From: Massilia timonae CCUG 45783
GTDB lineage: Bacteria; Pseudomonadota; Gammaproteobacteria; Burkholderiales; Burkholderiaceae_D
Direction: 5' to 3'
DNA: 57,555 nt
NCBI RefSeq assembly: GCF_000315425.1
Contig: NZ_JH992923.1
Coordinates: forward strand, 645,675-703,229
In this document: positions 17,141 through 25,088 of the stretch, in pieces
Position numbering within the stretch: position 1 is the first letter of the stretch
Layout: every line of letters begins with the position of its first letter
Translations under genes and position numbers: made by a program
The notes under the pieces: generated by a model
Seen by the model: the letters and a program-made list of their open reading frames with translations, nothing else
Told to the model about the DNA's origin: nothing
Databases searched by the model: none

Positions 17141-17255
17141 TCTCCCATCCTCCCCCGGCCCCGGGGGCAGGCCTTGCGGCGGCGCCGACCATGCGGTCGC
17201 GCCGCCGCTTGCATGTGCACGGCTTTTTTGGATCACCTCATTGGGCAATCAAACC

Positions 17256-18203
17256 ATGTTCAACGCCTTTCTCGATGCCTGGTCATCGATGGCCTTGCCC
17301 TGGACCGGCGCGCCCGTCCCGGGCGTTTCCGGCAGCCGGTTCGTTCACGGATTGCACGACGACGGTAAGCGTGCGCTGCACTACCGCCTGTTCATTCCCG
17401 GCGGCGAGCGGGGCCCCATGCCGATGGTCGTCATGCTGCACGGTTGCGGCCAGGACGCCGCCGATTTCGCCGCGGGCACCGGCATGAATGCGCTCGCCGA
17501 CGAGCAGGGTTGCCTGGTCCTGTATCCGGAACAGTCGTGCAGCGCGCACTGGAACAAGTGCTGGAACTGGTATGACCGGACCCATCACCGGCGTGGCGAG
17601 GGCGAGCCGGCACTGATCGCGGGACTCACCCATCGCATCATGGCCGAGCATGCTGTCGATCCCGGACGCGTCGCGGTCGCGGGCCTGTCCGCTGGCGGCG
17701 CCATGGCAGTCATTCTGGGGCGTACCTATCCCGACCTGTTCAGCGCGGTCGGCTGTCACTCGGGACTGGCGCATGGCAGCGCCAGCAGTGACGCCGACGC
17801 GCTGCTGGCGATGCGCACCGGCGCCGCTCCGTCGCCACCAGCGGCGCCCTGCGCGCACGGCGCCGTGCCCGTCATCGTCTTCCATGGGGATGCCGATGCA
17901 ACGGTCCATCGCACGAACAGCGGCAGCGTGATACGCCAGTTTCTCGACAGCCATACGCAGCACCGGCGCGCGGCGGATGCCGGCGTCGCCGTGGTGGCAG
18001 AGACGGGACGCAGCGGCTGGCGCGCATTTACCCGCCACGTGCATCGCGAACGCACGGGCGGCATAGTGGCCGAGGAGTGGACCGTGCACGGGGCTGGCCA
18101 CGCCTGGTCGGGTGGTGACGCGCGTGGCAGCTACACCGATGCATGCGGACCGAATGCCAGCCAGGAGATGTTGCGCTTCCTTATCGGCTGCATGGATGCC
18201 TGA
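17256..18203 (+). CDS. PHB depolymerase-family esterase
   Basis: 315 aa from ATG 17256. It has the extracellular-depolymerase-like fold: VVMLHGCGQDAADFAAGTGM (oxyanion hole), SCSAHWNKCWNWYDRTHHRR, lipase box GLSAGGAM (nucleophile Ser near 149), acid in FHGDADATVH and His in HGAGHAWSGG. No signal peptide is evident at this start, so it is probably intracellular and acts on short-chain PHA granules, as the phasin upstream suggests. Upstream in-frame starts exist but lack ribosome sites. Confidence 0.85.
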   Translation: MFNAFLDAWSSMALPWTGAPVPGVSGSRFVHGLHDDGKRALHYRLFIPGGERGPMPMVVMLHGCGQDAADFAAGTGMNALADEQGCLVLYPEQSCSAHWNKCWNWYDRTHHRRGEGEPALIAGLTHRIMAEHAVDPGRVAVAGLSAGGAMAVILGRTYPDLFSAVGCHSGLAHGSASSDADALLAMRTGAAPSPPAAPCAHGAVPVIVFHGDADATVHRTNSGSVIRQFLDSHTQHRRAADAGVAVVAETGRSGWRAFTRHVHRERTGGIVAEEWTVHGAGHAWSGGDARGSYTDACGPNASQEMLRFLIGCMDA

Positions 18204-18205
18204 GC

Positions 18206-18436
18206 GGCGTCAGGTTCGGCGTCGAGCAAGCCGAACTATCGCTGCTGCTCCAGCCGTTTTGCACGTTCGCCATGCATCCCGGCCGCGCTGCATCGGGAAC
18301 GGGACTCGGCCTGGCGATCCCGCGCAGCGTGCGCCGGGCACATGGGGGCACGGTGTCTGCCGACAGCGCCGGGCGGGGGCAGGGCATGCGCCCGAAATTC
18401 GTGCTGCCGGTGGTGCTCGACGCGACGGTTGCCTGA
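18206..18436 (+). pseudogene. C-terminal remnant of a sensor histidine kinase ATPase domain
   Basis: Begins directly after the depolymerase stop. It reads LSLLLQPFCTFAMHPGRAAS, then GTGLGLAIPRSVRRAHGGTV and ADSAGRGQGMRPKFVLPV. This is the F-box/G2-box end of a HATPase_c domain of the PAS-type kinase group, with several unusual substitutions. The dimerisation domain, H box and N box are missing. It is a gene relic. Confidence 0.7.
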
Positions 18437-18555
18437 GCCGGGCCGGGCGACCCGGGACGGCCGGTCGCCTGTCGCGGCGCCCGGCCAACAGCGCGCCCGC
18501 CTTCTGGCAATGCGCGTAGGCTGGACATGCCGGTCACCAGATCCTGGGAGAAAAC

Positions 18556-18831
18556 ATGAAGACGCCCGAACCCGCGAACACATTTCGCGGCCTGCCCTTG
18601 ACCTCGGAGCACGACAGCGAGATCAGGCATTACATTCATGCCAGGGAGCGTAGTGGCCTGCCCTGGGATACGCCGGAGTTGCAGGCGATGCTCGCAGACA
18701 TGCTGGACCCGCCAGAAACCGACCAGGAAGACCGCCGCTCGCTTTCGGGCAGCATGGACATGGAGCGGGCGGCCGTGGTCCTCGATGGCGGGAGAGACCT
18801 GGACCGGGCCGATCCTTTCCCCGATTCGTGA
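18556..18831 (+). CDS. Small acidic hypothetical protein
   Basis: 91 aa. ATG 18556 is well placed after GGGAG. Soluble and Asp/Glu-rich (LQAMLADMLDPPETDQEDRR), with no signal or membrane segment. No family is recognised. Confidence 0.55.
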   Translation: MKTPEPANTFRGLPLTSEHDSEIRHYIHARERSGLPWDTPELQAMLADMLDPPETDQEDRRSLSGSMDMERAAVVLDGGRDLDRADPFPDS

Positions 18832-18851
18832 AGCGCTGGCTGGTCCAGGAT

Positions 18852-19127
18852 TCAGTCGGAAGGGCGCGGGGACTGTCGGAGAAGTGCCGCATCGATTCTG
18901 GCTTTTGCGATGCGGATCACGCTCAGGTGCGCGTCCGCAGCGCTGCGTTGTAAATTGACCAGGGAACCTCTGACTGGGTGCTCGCCTTCCTTGAACGCAT
19001 GGAAGTGTCCCAACCACATCGTGGGCTGATTCTGCGACGGCGTAGTCGCCCACTCGATCATGTAGCCAAGGTATGGCTCGTCGAGCATTGTGAATTCCAT
19101 GGTGTTTGTGTCAGCGCGGTTTTCCAT
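18852..19127 (-). CDS. Hypothetical protein
   Basis: 91 aa from ATG 19127; no strong ribosome site, and ATG 19100 is an alternative. The core (YLGYMIEWATTPSQNQPTMW, then LGHFHAFKEGEHPVRGSLVN) looks like a real small protein domain. It is convergent with the preceding small gene, the stops being 20 bp apart. The function is unknown. Confidence 0.55.
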   Translation of the reverse strand: MENRADTNTMEFTMLDEPYLGYMIEWATTPSQNQPTMWLGHFHAFKEGEHPVRGSLVNLQRSAADAHLSVIRIAKARIDAALLRQSPRPSD

Positions 19128-19291
19128 GATTGCTCGAATGTTGACGAATGCTGTGCGAGTCGGACGTGCGCATCGCGCCGATGAAAGCGCACTGCTGCCG
19201 GCCGTAAGTGAAAGTGGCGCTGGATGGTAGCCATGCCGCTGTCGGTGTGGGAATGGCAGAACGCGCGAGCATGCGAAAGAATGCTCGCGCT

Positions 19292-19534
19292 TCAATGAAT
19301 ATTCGGAATGTGTCGATTGTCGATCCACTTGCGCGCATTGTCGAAGGAATTGCTGACGGCTTCTTCGGCGGTCAGGAATCCCTTGGTCCCGGTCGCCTGG
19401 TGATGGCAAAGTGGGAAGGTCGCATGTTCGCTTTCATAGATCGTGAAAATGGCCATGAAACGTCTGCGGATCGTCTCGACCGGATTCGCCACGATGGTAT
19501 AGCCTTTGTAATGCGATTTTGACTCGGCGTGCAT
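19292..19534 (-). CDS. Small hypothetical protein
   Basis: 80 aa. ATG 19534 has AAGGAG at ideal distance, which decides the start against longer frames. The sequence (HYKGYTIVANPVETIRRRFM, then AEEAVSNSFDNARKWID) suggests a compact alpha/beta domain. It is in tandem with the gene at 18852-19127 and may be co-transcribed. No function is recognised. Confidence 0.65.
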   Translation of the reverse strand: MHAESKSHYKGYTIVANPVETIRRRFMAIFTIYESEHATFPLCHHQATGTKGFLTAEEAVSNSFDNARKWIDNRHIPNIH

Positions 19535-19912
19535 GGAATGCTCCTTGGTCACGAAGCCACAGTAGCACGAAACCAGATACCTGCTGCATCTGGCAAAAAA
19601 TATAATTTTTGTGTTCATCGGCCTGATGCTAGACTGGCGAATGCGTACCCGTATCGACCGCCTGAATGCCATATCAATCGATGCTATCGTGAGCAATCAT
19701 CGCGCACGCGGCATCCGATCCGCAGCCCAGGCGCTGGCGAGGAATCACGTTTCGCCGGAGGTGGCGCTGCGCGTGCCGACCCGCCCATGGCGGCGTCGCG
19801 TCGCGCGCAGCGGGATCGCTGTTTTCGGGCATCGGGTACCCGAGTGACGCACCTTGGCCGGCCACGCGGGCTGTCCGCACGCAGGCCGAGCCTTTCCAGT
19901 GAAAGGCGGCGC
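19535..19912. other. Intergenic, no gene seen
   Basis: An AT-rich patch near 19595-19615 (AAAAAATATAATTTTTG) may supply promoters for the minus-strand small genes. The rest holds only overlapping frames without ribosome sites. Confidence 0.4.
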
Positions 19913-20530
19913 ATGGTTCACGGTGAACGCTTCAACAGCATCACGCATGCCGTGGGGGCGGTGGCCTCCGTCCTGAGCGGTGTGCTGCTGGTGGGTGTGG
20001 CGGCGCGCAGCGGCGATGCCTGGAAAATCGTCAGCTTCAGCATCTATGCGGTCACGCTGCTGCTGCTTTACCTGACCTCCACCCTGTACCATGGCTTGCG
20101 CGGCGCAACCAAGGATGTGCTGCGCAAGATGGACCATTGCGCCATCTACCTCCTGATCGCGGGCACGTATACGCCGTTCACGCTGGTGACGCTGCGCGGG
20201 CCCATCGGCTGGACGATGTTCGGCGTGGTCTGGGCCCTGGCCGTGCTCGGGATCGTGCAGGAGCTCCTGTATGCGAGGCGCGGGCGGGTCCTGTCGCTCG
20301 TCATCTACGTCGTGATGGGCTGGCTCGCCGTCGTCTGTATCGGACCCCTGGTCGATTCGCTCGGTCGCGCCGGCTTTGCCTGGCTGGCGGCGGGCGGCTT
20401 GTTGTACACGGCCGGCATCGTCTTTTATGCCACCGACCACAAGGTGCGCCATGGTCACGGGATCTGGCATCTGTTCGTCCTGGCCGGCAGTATTTGCCAC
20501 TACACCGCCGTGCTGTTGCATGTGGCCTGA
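19913..20530 (+). CDS. Hemolysin III family membrane protein (YqfA/PAQR-type)
   Basis: 205 aa from ATG 19913 (AAAGG upstream). Seven transmembrane helices with the family signatures: ERFNSITHAVGA near the N-terminus, STLYHGL, RKMDHCAIYLLIAGTYTPF, and HGIWHLFVLAGSICHY at the C-terminus. The His/Asp residues in these motifs form the metal site of PAQR-like proteins. The physiological role in bacteria is unsettled. Confidence 0.92.
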   Translation: MVHGERFNSITHAVGAVASVLSGVLLVGVAARSGDAWKIVSFSIYAVTLLLLYLTSTLYHGLRGATKDVLRKMDHCAIYLLIAGTYTPFTLVTLRGPIGWTMFGVVWALAVLGIVQELLYARRGRVLSLVIYVVMGWLAVVCIGPLVDSLGRAGFAWLAAGGLLYTAGIVFYATDHKVRHGHGIWHLFVLAGSICHYTAVLLHVA

Positions 20531-20749
20531 GGCCCGACCGCAGCCGCCCGTCGGCTCGGCTGACGCTCGGCTGGCCACGGCGCGCCAACCGCACGCAGCG
20601 GTGGAAGAGCGCATGCGCCATGCGCCGCCACGAAAAGCGCTGGTCCCCTGGTGGTGCGGCGCGTATGATGAATCGCACCGCCGTTTGAAACAATGGCAAG
20701 CATCATTCCGATGTGTCGCCCGGTTTCAGCGTATTGTGATGGAGAATCG

Positions 20750-20986
20750 ATGCTGATCAACGAGCGTCAGCGGCGCCGCGACGGGCCGGCGGCGGATGCC
20801 GTCGCACGCGGGCTGAACATCCTGGCAGCGCGCAATGCCGAAATCGCCAGACGCTATATGCGGCACAAGCATGTTCCTGAGCATGTGATTGCGCGCGTAC
20901 TCGGCCATCCTTCCCTGCGCCGCCGCGAGAGCGCGGGACAAGCGGTCTCGGAAGCGATCACCCCGTCGTCACCGGACGATCAATAG
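20750..20986 (+). CDS. Small basic hypothetical protein
   Basis: 78 aa. ATG 20750 follows GGAGA. The middle (NAEIARRYMRHKHVPEHVIA, then RVLGHPSLRRR) resembles a short DNA-binding or invertase-like helical segment, but this is only an impression. It lies just upstream of the GGDEF gene. Confidence 0.55.
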   Translation: MLINERQRRRDGPAADAVARGLNILAARNAEIARRYMRHKHVPEHVIARVLGHPSLRRRESAGQAVSEAITPSSPDDQ

Positions 20987-21030
20987 CCCGCAGCCGTGGC
21001 CGCGGACCAGACGCCAGCAGAGAGCTACCA

Positions 21031-22074
21031 ATGACACACATGACCGAACGGGACCTTGACCTGGAAGCGCGGCAATTGCGCGCCTTGCTCACCATGTCGC
21101 GTGAATTGATGCAAGCCGACAAGCCCTTCACTGCGCTCGCGCTGGCAGGCCGGGCCATGGCGGAACTGACGCACATCGACAGTGCCTTGCTGCTGGTGCG
21201 CGGCGAGATCAACGAGTGCATCGCTTTCGACCATGCGGGCACACCGACCAAGGGGGCGTCCGGCCACGATCGGTACCGCATGGCGTTGGCCCGGCTGGAC
21301 AGCGGAGCGGACGAGCCTGCAATGGTGGACCCGTGCACGATGCTGGTGGGCGTGCCGACCCGGCACACCATGGCCGTGCTGGCCGCCGGTTGGACCGGCG
21401 ATGCGGCGCCAGAGACCTGGGACGTACGGCGCCGCCTGCTCAGCACGATTCTGGAATTGGCCATCGCGACCCTGGGCCGGATCTCGGCGCGTACCTCGCT
21501 CGAGGCCCTGGTGTCGATTCAATACGAACAGATGGCGGGCACCGCGCTGGCACATGCCGATGAACTGGCCCGCCGCGACGAATCCGAAGGCGAGGCGCGC
21601 GCGCTCGCGCTGACCGACGTCCTGACCGGACTGAACAACCGGCGCGGCTTCTTCGTCCAGGCCGAGCACATGTTCAAGCTGGCGCGGCGCAAGCAGGCCG
21701 GTTGCGCCGTGATTTACGCCGATATCGATGGCCTGAAGCTGGTGAACGATCAGCTCGGCCATGCCGTCGGCGACCAGTTGATCCAGGACGCGGCCAGCGT
21801 GCTGCGCGAATCCCTGCGCGACAGCGACGTGCTGGCACGGTTCGGGGGCGACGAGTTCGTCGCGTTCGCACTCGACGATGCGCATCCGAGCGCGATCCTG
21901 GCGCGGCTTCAGGACAATCTGCGCGCGTTCAACCTGATGCAGGAACGCACCTACCTGCTCGCAGTGAGCGCCGGTGCGGTGAAATGCGATCCGGGCAGCG
22001 GAACGGCGTTGCTCGACTATGTGCAGTTGGCGGACCGGGAAATGTATCTGCACAAGCGCAGTTGCCTGCATTAG
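21031..22074 (+). CDS. GAF-GGDEF diguanylate cyclase
   Basis: 347 aa. The N-terminal 150 residues form a GAF-like sensor (RELMQADKPFTALALAGRAM), followed by a GGDEF domain (LALTDVLTGLNNRRGFF, YADIDGLKLVNDQLGHAVGD, ARFGGDEFVAFAL). The active-site GGDEF is intact, so it should make c-di-GMP from GTP. No RxxD inhibitory site is obvious. Soluble, no membrane segment. The ribosome site is weak, so ATG 21040 is an alternative start. Confidence 0.9.
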   Translation: MTHMTERDLDLEARQLRALLTMSRELMQADKPFTALALAGRAMAELTHIDSALLLVRGEINECIAFDHAGTPTKGASGHDRYRMALARLDSGADEPAMVDPCTMLVGVPTRHTMAVLAAGWTGDAAPETWDVRRRLLSTILELAIATLGRISARTSLEALVSIQYEQMAGTALAHADELARRDESEGEARALALTDVLTGLNNRRGFFVQAEHMFKLARRKQAGCAVIYADIDGLKLVNDQLGHAVGDQLIQDAASVLRESLRDSDVLARFGGDEFVAFALDDAHPSAILARLQDNLRAFNLMQERTYLLAVSAGAVKCDPGSGTALLDYVQLADREMYLHKRSCLH

Positions 22075-22328
22075 ATGAATGCCCGGGAGTCGCTTTGCCC
22101 AATCTCAATGGAGGCCTTCATCGGATCGGGCTCTGCGCGCGTCCTCCCGCTCGTTCGTCCTGAGCTCAACAACATCAGTTCCACGCATTCTGAATCGCCG
22201 CGACAATCGTACACACTCCTTAGCCATAATTCTGGGCAGAAGCAGAAAGTATGAGTGGGAAACGGTACACAGCGAAGTGACGGCATGCCTCGGGGTAAGC
22301 ATTCACAACCTGTACACTGAGCCGCTCC

Positions 22329-22395
22329 AGCTTTCGCGGGCACTGGTTTGTCTGGTAGTCTTAACAACTTTTTCTAGGCAGGTTCAATGCCTTGT
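22329..22395. repeat. Dispersed repeat, copy C
   Basis: Aligns without gaps to copy A (9836-9902): AGCTTTCGCGGGCACTGGTT at the start and GGCAGGTTCAATGCCT at the end, with a less conserved middle. It overlaps the 3' end of the VapC remnant on the other strand. Confidence 0.6.
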
Positions 22396-22562
22396 CGGCA
22401 GATACGCGATTTGGAATCGCTCAGCCAAGAGGCCAAGCGCTGATCCAGGGGCCATAGTCGTGCTCCTGTCGTCAGCATTGTCGATGCCAACAGCGTCAGG
22501 TCCACCAAACCATACCCAAGTCCGAACAGGCGTTCGCGCTCGATCAGTTCCCTCACTTCCAT
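22374..22562 (-). pseudogene. C-terminal remnant of a VapC-type PIN-domain toxin
   Basis: 62 codons reading VRELIERERLFGLGYGLVDL, then TLLASTMLTTGARLWPLDQR. This matches the end of PIN-domain ribonucleases (usually GxGYVDAHLLAxxxLxxxxLWTxDxRL), with the expected Asp residues. The first half of the toxin, with two of its acidic catalytic residues, and any antitoxin are missing. Confidence 0.6.
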
Positions 22563-22645
22563 CAGGCTGGCTCGCCGGGCATGTGGTAGCGTTCCGATGT
22601 CGGCGAGCGTGCGCGCTCGCTTGGGCGTCTACATTTCGACCCCGG

Positions 22646-22836
22646 GAGCGTGTTCGACGTCGAATCTACGTTACCCGAGACGAGGTCAGGCAGGACATCC
22701 TCGACCATATCGAGATGTTCCACAATTCCTGGCGCCGGCGCAGCGACAGCGATGACTTGTCGCCGGTCGAATATGAAACGCAGTATTTCCAACGGCTCTC
22801 GCGTGTCTGGAAGCGCTGTGGCGATTCATTGAGTGA
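22646..22836 (+). pseudogene. C-terminal remnant of an IS3-family transposase (OrfB)
   Basis: Reads ERVRRRIYVTRDEVRQDILD, then HIEMFHNSWRRRSDSDDLSP and VEYETQYF. This corresponds to the end of IS3/IS2-type OrfB, where a family member would read about YATRAEA...YIExFYNRxRRHSALGxLSPVxFE. It is heavily diverged with no start, so an old relic. It lies next to the VapC remnant. Confidence 0.65.
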
Positions 22837-22942
22837 CGATGGCAGGTCACGCCACCGGTGCTTCCCTAGGCCAACTGCAATCGCGTCACCCCGTGGCGCC
22901 GGCGTTGCAGGGCATACGGGCGTGATCGTTTAGAATTGACCG

Positions 22943-23593
22943 ATGACTAAAGCTAGCAGATCGAATACCGCGTCCATGAAAACAGAGCGGGACAGCACCC
23001 GCGCCCGAATACTGGATGTCGCCCTCCATGAGTTTTCCCGGCTGGGACTGAGCGGCGCCCGCATCGACGCGATCGCGGCCGAAAGTGGGCTCAACAAGGC
23101 CATGATCTACTACCATTTCGGCAGCAAGGAAGAGCTGTACGTTGCCGCGCTCGAGGAAAGCTATCGGCGCTTCCGGCAGATCGAGGGCGAACTGCAGATC
23201 GAGGAGGAACTGGCGCCGGAGGCCGCATTGCGCAGGCTGGTGGCCAGCAGCTTCGATTTCCATGCGGCCCACCCGGAATTCATCCGGATGGTGATGGGCG
23301 AGAACATCAACCAGGGCGAATACATCCGCAAGATTCCGGATCTGCGCGCGGTCAACCGCTCGGCCATCACCGTGCTGGAACGGCTGTGCCGGCGCGGCGT
23401 GGAGGAGGGCGTGTTCCGCCCCGACGTCGATCCGGTCGACCTGCACATGTCGATCAGCGCACTGTCGTTCTACAACGTGTCGAATCGCCACACCTTCAGC
23501 TATATCTTCGACCGCGACCTCGGGGCGCAACAGGTGCACGCCGCTCGCCGCGCGTCCGTGGTCGACACGATCCTGCGCGCCGTGCGGGCTTAG
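22943..23593 (+). CDS. TetR/AcrR-family transcriptional regulator
   Basis: 216 aa. HTH: GLSGARIDAIAAESGLNKAM and the following IYYHFGSKEELY (about 35-70). The C-terminal ligand domain (ALRRLVASSFDFHAAHPEFI) resembles TetR proteins with a long helical core. It is convergent with the OprB-gcd operon. The 18-bp palindrome upstream of gcd is a candidate target, but that link is inference. Confidence 0.88.
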   Translation: MTKASRSNTASMKTERDSTRARILDVALHEFSRLGLSGARIDAIAAESGLNKAMIYYHFGSKEELYVAALEESYRRFRQIEGELQIEEELAPEAALRRLVASSFDFHAAHPEFIRMVMGENINQGEYIRKIPDLRAVNRSAITVLERLCRRGVEEGVFRPDVDPVDLHMSISALSFYNVSNRHTFSYIFDRDLGAQQVHAARRASVVDTILRAVRA

Positions 23594-23749
23594 AACCTAT
23601 CCCGATAGATGGCAGTCGCTTTCGGCGCGCCTGACGAACGTGTGCTGCGTTACTCGTCGTTGCATGGCTAGCCATGCGGCCTCCTCGCGCCTTGCCCACG
23701 CTCGCCATGCATCGCCACCAGCTTCCCGCCACCTACCGGGACAGGTTCT
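23592..23749. repeat. 158-bp inverted-repeat element (MITE-like) between convergent genes
   Basis: The outer arms read AGAACCTATCCCGATAGATG (23592 on) and, from the other end, AGAACCTGTCCCGGTAGGTG, imperfect inverted repeats of about 22 bp. At its centre is a perfect 16-bp palindrome GCATGGCTAGCCATGC (23662-23677). It provides the last bases of both flanking stop codons (TetR TAG and OprB TAA). It codes for nothing and could fold into one long hairpin that terminates both convergent genes. Confidence 0.75.
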
Positions 23750-25062
23750 TAGAACGCGATGCGCAACTGGCTGCCGAGCGCGATCGCATCGTGGGTCGAG
23801 CGGTAGCTGAACGCGCCCGGATCGACGATGTACTGCACGCCGACCCTCACCCCCAGCCAGCGCCGCGGCTGCAGGCCGTAAGTCAGTTCGACCACGGATT
23901 CGCCCGCCGGCAGCGATACATAACCGGCTGTCTCCGGATTCGAGGCGGCGGCAAATTCGCGCAAGCGCGGATTGAGCTCGGCATGCACCAGGCCCAGCGC
24001 CAGCGTATCGGCATCCCTTCCCGCGAACGTGCCGGTCTTGACCAGGCCGGCCGAATACCAGCGCGTGATCTGGGCCGACTCGCGCGGATTGGCGGTGAAC
24101 TGGCCGAACACGGCCACGCCGCGGCCGTTGGCGGCGTCGCGAGCGATCATCTGGTCGGCCAGCAGGTAGATGCCGTAGCGCTGCCCGACCGTGCCGGCCT
24201 GGCCCTGGCGCGGCGCGCGCGCCGAGTCATGGAACACGCCCAGCTTGTAGTGGCCGGGCAGCGCGGCGCTGCCCGGCGCGCTGCCGGGCGCATATTCAAG
24301 TTCCAGCGGCAGCAGCACGCCCACGGTGCCGGACGCGAACGGCTTGAAGGCATTGTGCTCGTCGCCCAGACGCGGATTGTTCTGGAAGGCGCCGCTGCGC
24401 AGCAGCAGCTCCGGCAGCAGCTTGTAGCGCACGGCGGCGCCCCAGCGCGCATTCGGGTAGTTGTACCAGCCGCTATTGCCCGACATGGAGAGCGGATGGG
24501 CGCAGAAGGCTGCGTTCACCAGCTGGCATCCAATCGCCATGCCGCCCAGATCATTGCCCATGGCGAAATAACCAAGGCGCAGGTTGAGCCGGCCGCCCAG
24601 CAGGTTCTGTTCGACGCTGGCCTCGCTCAGACGGGTATACAAGCCGCCGTAGACTTCCTGGACCGGCAGCCGGTTGCCGATGTAATCGGAAGAGATGCCG
24701 GTGCCGCGGCGGTCGTTGACGGTGAAGTGGACGGTGGCGCCGGACCAGCCGGCGAGGCGCTCCATGTCGAAGTCCACGCCCACGCGCAGTTGCTGGGCGT
24801 AGGCGCTTCCGCGCCGCTGCCCGCCGGCGACGTTGGCATAGGTCTCGGAGACATAGTCGCCCCGGAAGTTCACGCCGGCCCTGGCGTAGGCCGTGCGTGC
24901 GCCGCCCCAGTCGCCGGTGAGGGTGGAGGCGGCGCCGGGTGCCACGGCAGCGACCGCCGCCGGTGCTACCTTGCTCTGCGCCAGGGCATGCGCCGGGCCG
25001 AGCGCCATGACGGCCAGCAGGCCGGCGCTCATCGATAACCGCAATGCAGGATCAAGTTTCAT
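23749..25062 (-). CDS. OprB-family carbohydrate-selective porin
   Basis: 437 aa from ATG 25062; an in-frame TTG at 25074 is an alternative. The signal peptide (MKLDPALRLSMSAGLLAVMA, then ALAQ) is followed by the OprB pattern: TGDWGGARTAYARAGVNF, DYIGNRLPVQEVYGGLY, RLGYFAMGNDL, and a C-terminal beta-strand ending in Phe (GSQLRIAF). It forms a sugar channel in the outer membrane. It lies 26 bp downstream of gcd, so sugar entry and periplasmic oxidation are co-expressed. Confidence 0.92.
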   Translation of the reverse strand: MKLDPALRLSMSAGLLAVMALGPAHALAQSKVAPAAVAAVAPGAASTLTGDWGGARTAYARAGVNFRGDYVSETYANVAGGQRRGSAYAQQLRVGVDFDMERLAGWSGATVHFTVNDRRGTGISSDYIGNRLPVQEVYGGLYTRLSEASVEQNLLGGRLNLRLGYFAMGNDLGGMAIGCQLVNAAFCAHPLSMSGNSGWYNYPNARWGAAVRYKLLPELLLRSGAFQNNPRLGDEHNAFKPFASGTVGVLLPLELEYAPGSAPGSAALPGHYKLGVFHDSARAPRQGQAGTVGQRYGIYLLADQMIARDAANGRGVAVFGQFTANPRESAQITRWYSAGLVKTGTFAGRDADTLALGLVHAELNPRLREFAAASNPETAGYVSLPAGESVVELTYGLQPRRWLGVRVGVQYIVDPGAFSYRSTHDAIALGSQLRIAF

Positions 25063-25088
25063 TTGTCGTTTCAAGCTCGTTCAATCGA

